A stretch of 64,000 nucleotides of DNA from Craterostigma plantagineum (lineage: Eukaryota > Streptophyta > Magnoliopsida > Lamiales > Linderniaceae). The position numbers and the translations under genes are program-made. Positions 58,690-64,000 of this stretch are shown piece by piece. Below the pieces are notes generated by a model that was not told the origin of the DNA, did no database searches, and worked only from the letters and a program-made list of their open reading frames with translations. Every line of letters begins with the position of its first letter. Position 1 is the stretch's first letter. The stretch lies in assembly GCA_027422505.1 (NCBI GenBank), contig JAPQWV010000126.1:847001-911000 (forward strand), read 5' to 3'.

Positions 58690-59039
58690 AAAGTATTTTA
58701 TTTTAAAAAACAAAATAGGTCATCTCGATAATTGAAAGAACAAGAGATGAAACGCGACTGCAACTTAAACAACAATTAACCGAATACTATATCCAAAGTG
58801 AACAGGCAAAAGTCACCGCACCTCAGTTTCGGCTTAGAGATCGATTATTTTTTCCTTTTTCTTTCTCCAACAACATAAAGATGCGATGCCCCCTTTTGCG
58901 TGTATTGCATATATATATATATACTATTTTCTAGAATATGGGCCTTTATTCCGCCAATAAAAATGGACTGTAGTAAAGCCCGTGTTTAATAATTCCCATT
59001 TGGGCTTTGAGGGAGTCAGGAACAATAAATAAGAAAACA
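58690..59039. other. Upstream region of the cystatin-like gene
   Basis: No gene seen. A short TA run is at 58910-58923. It holds the presumed promoter of the minus-strand gene ending at 57554. Confidence 0.4.
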
Positions 59040-59211
59040 CTAGTTTTATGCCCGTGCATTTCACGGGTGTGAAATATGTGTAATTAATACATATAGTATT
59101 TTCCACTTTGTTAGTGGGTGGTTTTTCACTTTTTGTTTTTTAGTTTGTTTAATATAATAAAAATGGACACGTGGCGGGAGAACAAACCTACATTTGATTG
59201 TATATATAAGA
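59040..59211 (-). mobile_element. Short Helitron-like element (minus strand)
   Basis: On the minus strand it starts about TCTTATATATAC and ends with a GCCCGTGC-type hairpin (TGCACGGGCATAAAACTAG) whose last four bases, CTAG, fit the Helitron CTRR end, followed by T. The stem loop lies just before the end as in Helitrons. It has about 190 bp of similarity to 61000-61170. Confidence 0.6.
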
Positions 59212-59303
59212 AATATCCAGCGTTTTTTCAACGAAAAAATAATAATAGTAATTGATGATTATTATTATGTGTTGAAAATGAATAAATAGTGCACCATAGA
59301 ATG

Positions 59304-59960
59304 TACGGGTGAGCAAAACTATCCGAAAATCGGATTCCGATCCGATATCCGATTTTCAAAACCCGAAAAAGCGGATTTCCGATTTTAAAAACCGGATCGG
59401 ATATCCGATCCGATTTGTTTTGAAATAAACCGGTTCGGATACGAATAGTAGTTTGTCTAAAATTCAGATATCCGGTATCGGTTTTATATTTTAAAAATAG
59501 TAAAAAAATAATAATATAGTCCAAAAAGAAAAATGCAGGTCCAAAGAAGAAAAACATATTCTCAAAGTAGAATTTAAATTTATATTACTTTATTATTGCA
59601 AAAGTTTGCTGGAGAAATGAAATAAAAAAACATAAAACATCGAGACGTAATTTAAAAAGTTAATATGAATTTGTGGTACTGTGTCTTATTTTTTATGTAA
59701 TTTTGAATCATAAATTCACATATTGTGTGAATTACTATGTGTAGAAATTCTTATATAAAAAATATTTTTTTTTTATTTGAAATAGGAAATAGAAAAATGA
59801 TTTTGACAAGAAATAATAAATAAATTTAAAACCGGATGATGCGGATATCCGGTTTAAATATCCGAATAAAGCGGATATCCGATTTTTGGATATCCGATTA
59901 AAAACGGACCGGATACGGATATCCGCCAAAAATCTGGATATCCGGTGTTGCTCACCCCTA
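59304..59960. mobile_element. hAT-like non-autonomous element
   Basis: Inverted ends GGGTGAGCAAAAC (left) and TAGGGGTGAGCAACACC (right, other strand), with dense CGGATATCCG-type subterminal repeats at both ends. Flanks ATAGAATG and ATAGACTC could be a degenerate 8-bp target duplication (6 of 8). Confidence 0.65.
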
Positions 59961-60269
59961 ATAGACTCTTCTAAGACGCAAATTCAAAATATTATTCAAT
60001 GGCTAGTTACAGACTCTTCTAAATTAGAAAATCAAAAGAAGATGCTTCATTTTCTTTTGTAGGAGTCAGCACTCTTTTCTGCTCCGTTGTGGGAAGGGAC
60101 TAAATATCTATGGTACTCGTTTTCTGTTATGTATAAAATCATAGTTTACGGCGACCAAGATATTATAACATATTGAAGACTTGATGATAACTTATTTCAA
60201 TTTTAAAGTCATTTCCTCCGCCAATTATTGATTGAGTTTGATTGAGATTGAACCTCATGTTAGACATGA

Positions 60270-60598
60270 AGTAATAATTGGCTCACCTTCGCCTATTTCG
60301 ATCAGTTTTCAACAAAATTGAAGTAAAGTTGAAATAATCAAGGAGCACAGTCAAATTGATGAATGGTTTATTAGTGATATGTACAGTTTGTTAATTCTTT
60401 ATGAGCATCTTTTATCAAATTAATCTAGGAGAGAAAATCTGTTGCCTACGGTCTTTTATTCGTTCGAATGAAACCAATATTTACGTCGTTTTCAAATTGC
60501 CAATTCATTTTTCTAGGACCAAAAGATGCTTTCGATTCACTTAAGAATCTATAACAACATTAAATTAGGAATCTAGCCAGAAAGCTTTTTACTCCACA
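60270..60598 (+). repeat. Diverged direct duplication, copy 1
   Basis: Matches 63415-63727: shared blocks include ATCAGTTTTCAACAAAATTG, AATCAAGGAGCAC, GGACCAAAAGATGC and TAGCCAGAAAGCTTTTT. Non-coding. Confidence 0.85.
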
Positions 60599-60999
60599 TG
60601 CTTTCGTATGTGCGTAATATAATAAAATATGGGAGAAAAAAAAATAATAATAGCAAACCCTACCGCATGTTCATATGTACTAGAGATACAAGACAAAATC
60701 AACTACATAAATTATTTGACAGATATATTTTTATCTTAGTTGCAATAGCATGTGGATATGGGTGCTACAGTACTAGGATATTTTTGTCCTTAAATAAAAA
60801 TATTGTCCGTTTCCTTGTAGTCTTAAGTTAGGTTCTAGTCACTATTTTCCTTTGTCCTATAAAATTTATCTAATCAACCTCAATGGTTGTTAGTTTTCTT
60901 TTCTCTTGCGAGATCATAAAATGATATTAGAAATGTATTCTGCTTGTATCTTATCAAACGAAGATGTAGTAATATGATTCTTTTGTTTGTTTAATCACA

Positions 61000-61170
61000 T
61001 CTTATATCTTATCTACAATAAAATGTAGCTTTGTTCTCCATATGCCTCGTGTCCATTTTAATTATATGAAACAAATAAAAAAAAAACCCCACTAACAAAG
61101 TGGAAAATACTATATTATATTAATTACACATATTTTTTCATACCCGTGCAATGCACGGGCATAAAACTAG
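61000..61170 (+). mobile_element. Short Helitron-like element (plus strand)
   Basis: Starts TCTTATATC after an A and ends with the hairpin CCCGTGCAATGCACGGG, then CATAAAACTAG followed by T: A-TC..CTAG-T as expected for Helitron insertion between A and T. No coding. Confidence 0.65.
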
Positions 61171-61875
61171 TTGTAATAATTTAAGAGATGCATGCAGATT
61201 GGCCAAATTCTAATATGCGCAATATGAGCGTGCACGACAAATTTCTCCGTTGCAATTCAATCCAAGCTTATTTATTGTTATAGATAAATCTTACATCATT
61301 TCTATAACAGCTATAGACTAAGAATAACAACCTCATTTTAACAGCCGCAATAATAACAGACTAATAATATAAAAGTGGCACAAACAAGGTGAGACAGAGG
61401 ATCTCAACCCAAAATGAACAGGCACATTTCTATAATAACACGATATTACATCATTAAACATATGCATCTAATAAAAGCTATAGAGTAATAATAATATCAA
61501 CCACTACCATATAGATCAAACACCATTGATAAAATATATCAATAAAAAACTTAATTTTCTATGAAAGTGATGGTCACTCAATCGATTTGCATTATCATTT
61601 CAAATCGTCCCACCACATACACCATTTTCTTTCCCATCGATATCATGCCTTGTGGGCATATAGGACGTCGATTTGTACTTGAGTGCAAATGCGATTCTTC
61701 TCGAATATATAGGCATGCTTATAAAATTATTACCAACACACGATCTCCCTTTCTTCAACTTCTTTATATTTATTACATTCATACGGTAAACTCCAACATG
61801 CAAAATTAGCTATCCACATAGTGTTATTACAAGTTCTCCCCCAATAACCTTAATACCTTAGTTCCATGGCTTCCT
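61171..61875. other. AT-rich intergenic DNA
   Basis: No supportable gene; ORFs here are short and lack any family motif. Confidence 0.4.
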
Positions 61876-62229
61876 ATGCAACTCATCATCTCTCTACACA
61901 ATTCCAACCAAAATCTCCATGGAAGCATCCACCTAATCATCTCCAAAAATAATCTCTTCTTTCGCAACAAATTATTAAAATTTCCCCAACAGTTTCACCG
62001 AAGGAAGACATGGAGAAAGTCTTCAACATCTTCAAGCCTCCAAACTAAGGAAGAAGCCATAGCAGAAGAAAAACAACAACACAACAACGGAGAAGAAAAA
62101 CAATACTATTTGGATAATCTATCTTGGCATAACCCATTAGATAAAATTGTGTTATCTTTGCTAATCGAACCAACTAATCGGCCCCAATATTACACTGATT
62201 TGATAGCACACACAAAAGTCACGCCTTAA
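61876..62229 (+). CDS. Possible small protein, unrecognised
   Basis: An ORF of up to 117 residues ending in YYTDLIAHTKVTP. The codon-rich central part (EEAIAEEKQQHNNGEEKQYY, then LDNLSWHNPLDK) is less AT-driven than its surroundings. A second frame just upstream opens MASYATHHLSTQFQP, so an intron or frameshift between the two is possible. No family recognised; it could be a decayed gene or chance. Confidence 0.25.
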   Translation: MQLIISLHNSNQNLHGSIHLIISKNNLFFRNKLLKFPQQFHRRKTWRKSSTSSSLQTKEEAIAEEKQQHNNGEEKQYYLDNLSWHNPLDKIVLSLLIEPTNRPQYYTDLIAHTKVTP

Positions 62230-63237
62230 AAACACAAATCCGTTATAAAAATATTAAATAACTATTAAGTATTTAACTAATTACGTAATATTCGAGAGAT
62301 AATTAGAGAGAAAATAACTTCTTTATTCAGTATTTCTTAATACAATTTACACAACCCATATCACCTATTTGTACTACTACAAATTCACTATTACACCTAA
62401 ATTTTACAACATTTACTACTATTATACACCTCAGCTTATCAATTAATACTCATCTGATTTTTACAACATTCAAATATAATAACACCAAATCTTAATACTT
62501 CCAAATTTCAATAATTCAACAAAAACAATATAATAGTCATCTTACTATTATCTCATAATATTTCTTAATTTTCATAACAAAATCATATATATAAAACCAA
62601 ACATAGTAAAGTCATTATTACGGACAGATTACAAATCTTCAAATAGTTAACTATTAAAAACAAATAAACGTTGTCACGGAACATTGCATTTTTCACGCTG
62701 CTGTAAAATTACTTAAGAAAATGATTATCAAATATCATAGTTTGAAAATCTTTCTATTAATAAAAATAAGATAAAATACCACAAATTAATCCATTGTGCG
62801 GCTTGATCCATCATCCAATCCTAGAAAATGTCGACCACAATATCATGTCAGAAGCAAACTCGGCTTAATTATATTCTCATTGTAGTATTTACTGGTTGGT
62901 TCTATTTCCTTATTCAAAATCCTAGTTACCTTATTTATTGTAGTATTTAACGAGGGAAGGTAGCAAATAGAAAACAAGAAGGTGCCAAATCTAATTGAAT
63001 AACATAAAACTACTAGTTCGATTTCCAGTAGGTAATATCATAACGAATCATTCGTTTTTATCCTGGTTGTAACTAGAGTATCTCCGACCGATAACCAAAA
63101 ATCCAAAAATTAAATGAAAAATAGGGCTTCCAATAATTATCTATATGAACATGTACACGAATCCAGCCAGTAAAATAATGCATAAAGCAAACAATTAAAA
63201 AGCATAATAATCGGACGCAAAATCTTGAGCTCATTAA
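62230..63237. other. AT-rich intergenic DNA
   Basis: Nothing recognised on either strand. Confidence 0.4.
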
Positions 63238-63284
63238 TCATCCAGTCCAAACTGAATACGAAAGTCGAAAGGAATCAGATTCTA

Positions 63285-63335
63285 ACGAAGACAACTTTAC
63301 CTTGTTTTCGTATTTTTTGTAGGAGGAAGAAAGAG
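63285..63335 (-). pseudogene. Remnant of a second cystatin-like first exon
   Basis: The minus strand reads SSSYKKYENK before a GTAAA donor, aligning with the PPTKKMKT exon 1 and its donor at 58489-58529. The initiating ATG region is lost. Confidence 0.5.
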
Positions 63336-63414
63336 TTTTCATATGAATAACCCTAAATTTGATGAATGGGCCAATTTGTTTATGGCCCATGTGCATTTTT
63401 AGACAGGAAATAAT

Positions 63415-63727
63415 AATTGGCTCGCTTTTGTCCATGTTGATCAGTTTTCAACAAAATTGAAGTAAAGTTGAGATAATCAAGGAGCACCGTGAAATTGATA
63501 AATGATTTATTAGTGATAGGTATAGTTTGTCAATTCTCTATCAAATTCAACCTAGGAGAGGAAGTCCGTTTGCCTACGTCTTATATTCGTTCGAATGGAA
63601 CAAATGTTTACGTCGTTTTTGCAAATTGAGTACAATTCATTTTTTTAGGACCAAAAGATGCCTTCGGTTCACTTATAACAACATGCAATAAATTAGGAAT
63701 CTAGCCAGAAAGCTTTTTAACTCCACA
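63415..63727 (+). repeat. Diverged direct duplication, copy 2
   Basis: Partner of 60270-60598, lying beside the cystatin-like exon remnant. Both parts suggest a segmental duplication of the cystatin-like locus. Confidence 0.85.
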
Positions 63728-63736
63728 GGAGATAAA

Positions 63737-64000
63737 TAGAGGGGTGTTCGTTCGGTACTAATCGAGCCGAGCCGAACCGAACCGAACCGAACCGAACCGA
63801 AATTTCGGTTAACCTAAATTTCGGTTCGCCCATCTTAAGAACCGAATACCGAACCGAATTTTCCGGTTCGGTATTCGGTTTTTATCGAAATACCGAAATT
63901 TCAATAAAAAATAAAAAAATGAATTTTTAGTAATATTTAAATTGATATATATATATATATATAATTTAATATAATTATATTTCACTATTAAATATATAAT
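63737..64000. mobile_element. hAT-like element, cut by the window end
   Basis: Starts TAGAGGGGTGTTCGTTCGGT and is rich in GAACCG / CGGTTC subterminal repeats (GAACC tandem at about 63772-63800), the usual layout of this hAT-type family. The right end is outside the window. Confidence 0.5.

Noticed and set aside
59040..61170. A single 2.1-kb DNA transposon with long inverted ends.
   Set aside because: The ends match Helitron termini (hairpin plus CTAG) better than TIR ends, no target duplication flanks the interval, and the similarity stops after about 190 bp on both sides.

Overview
The window is plant nuclear DNA. The evidence is a 10-exon aldehyde dehydrogenase gene with GT-AG introns, a SIAMESE-RELATED (plant-only) cell-cycle inhibitor, Ty1/copia elements primed by initiator tRNA-Met, and many plant-type miniature transposons. 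A eudicot is likely; I cannot name the species. Apart from four genes or gene ends the window is transposon- and duplication-rich and mostly AT-rich.

Layout. 1-78: 3' end of an unidentified plus-strand gene. 473-2664: complete ALDH3-family gene on the minus strand, convergent with it, with ABRE/G-box motifs upstream. 3012-9108: very young non-autonomous LTR element (1.3 kb LTRs, 5-bp target duplication, non-coding interior with about 200-bp internal repeats, Sirevirus-like polypurine tracts). 10286-16066: decayed LINE 3' end (zf-RVT domain, minus strand) split by a young copia element (10393-15679) whose gag-pol has one nonsense and one frameshift lesion. 17611-18006: SMR-type CDK inhibitor gene. 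18926-19016: (CT)45 microsatellite. 19711-25060: an apparently intact copia element on the minus strand (1320-aa gag-pol, 613-bp LTRs with one visible difference).

25.4-32.2 kb is a mosaic: an inverted, diverged copy of part of the later tandem unit, a SINE-like tRNA head, about 170-bp degenerate repeats invaded by foldback miniature elements with 9-bp target duplications and by a hAT-like element, then broken pieces of papain-like (C1A) cysteine protease genes on both strands. 32278-57662 is a head-to-tail array of five near-identical 4.8-5.2 kb units. Each unit carries a segment resembling the SMR gene's downstream flank, a fragment of the papain-like gene duplicated in inverted orientation so that it forms a long hairpin, a block of about 124-bp repeats with two nested miniature elements, and an orphan last exon of a cystatin-like gene. 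57554-58529: the complete five-exon cystatin-like gene, whose last exon lies in the fifth unit; the array breakpoint falls in its last intron.

58.7-64 kb holds two opposed Helitron-like ends, two hAT-like elements and a diverged 330-bp duplication next to a second remnant of the cystatin-like first exon.

Most striking: five tandem hairpins made from protease coding sequence, plus a separate loopless palindrome made from the NSWG region of the same protease family, beside a cystatin-like gene. This is the architecture expected of newly born hairpin-siRNA or MIRNA loci arising by inverted duplication of their target genes. That role is inference; no expression can be seen from sequence.
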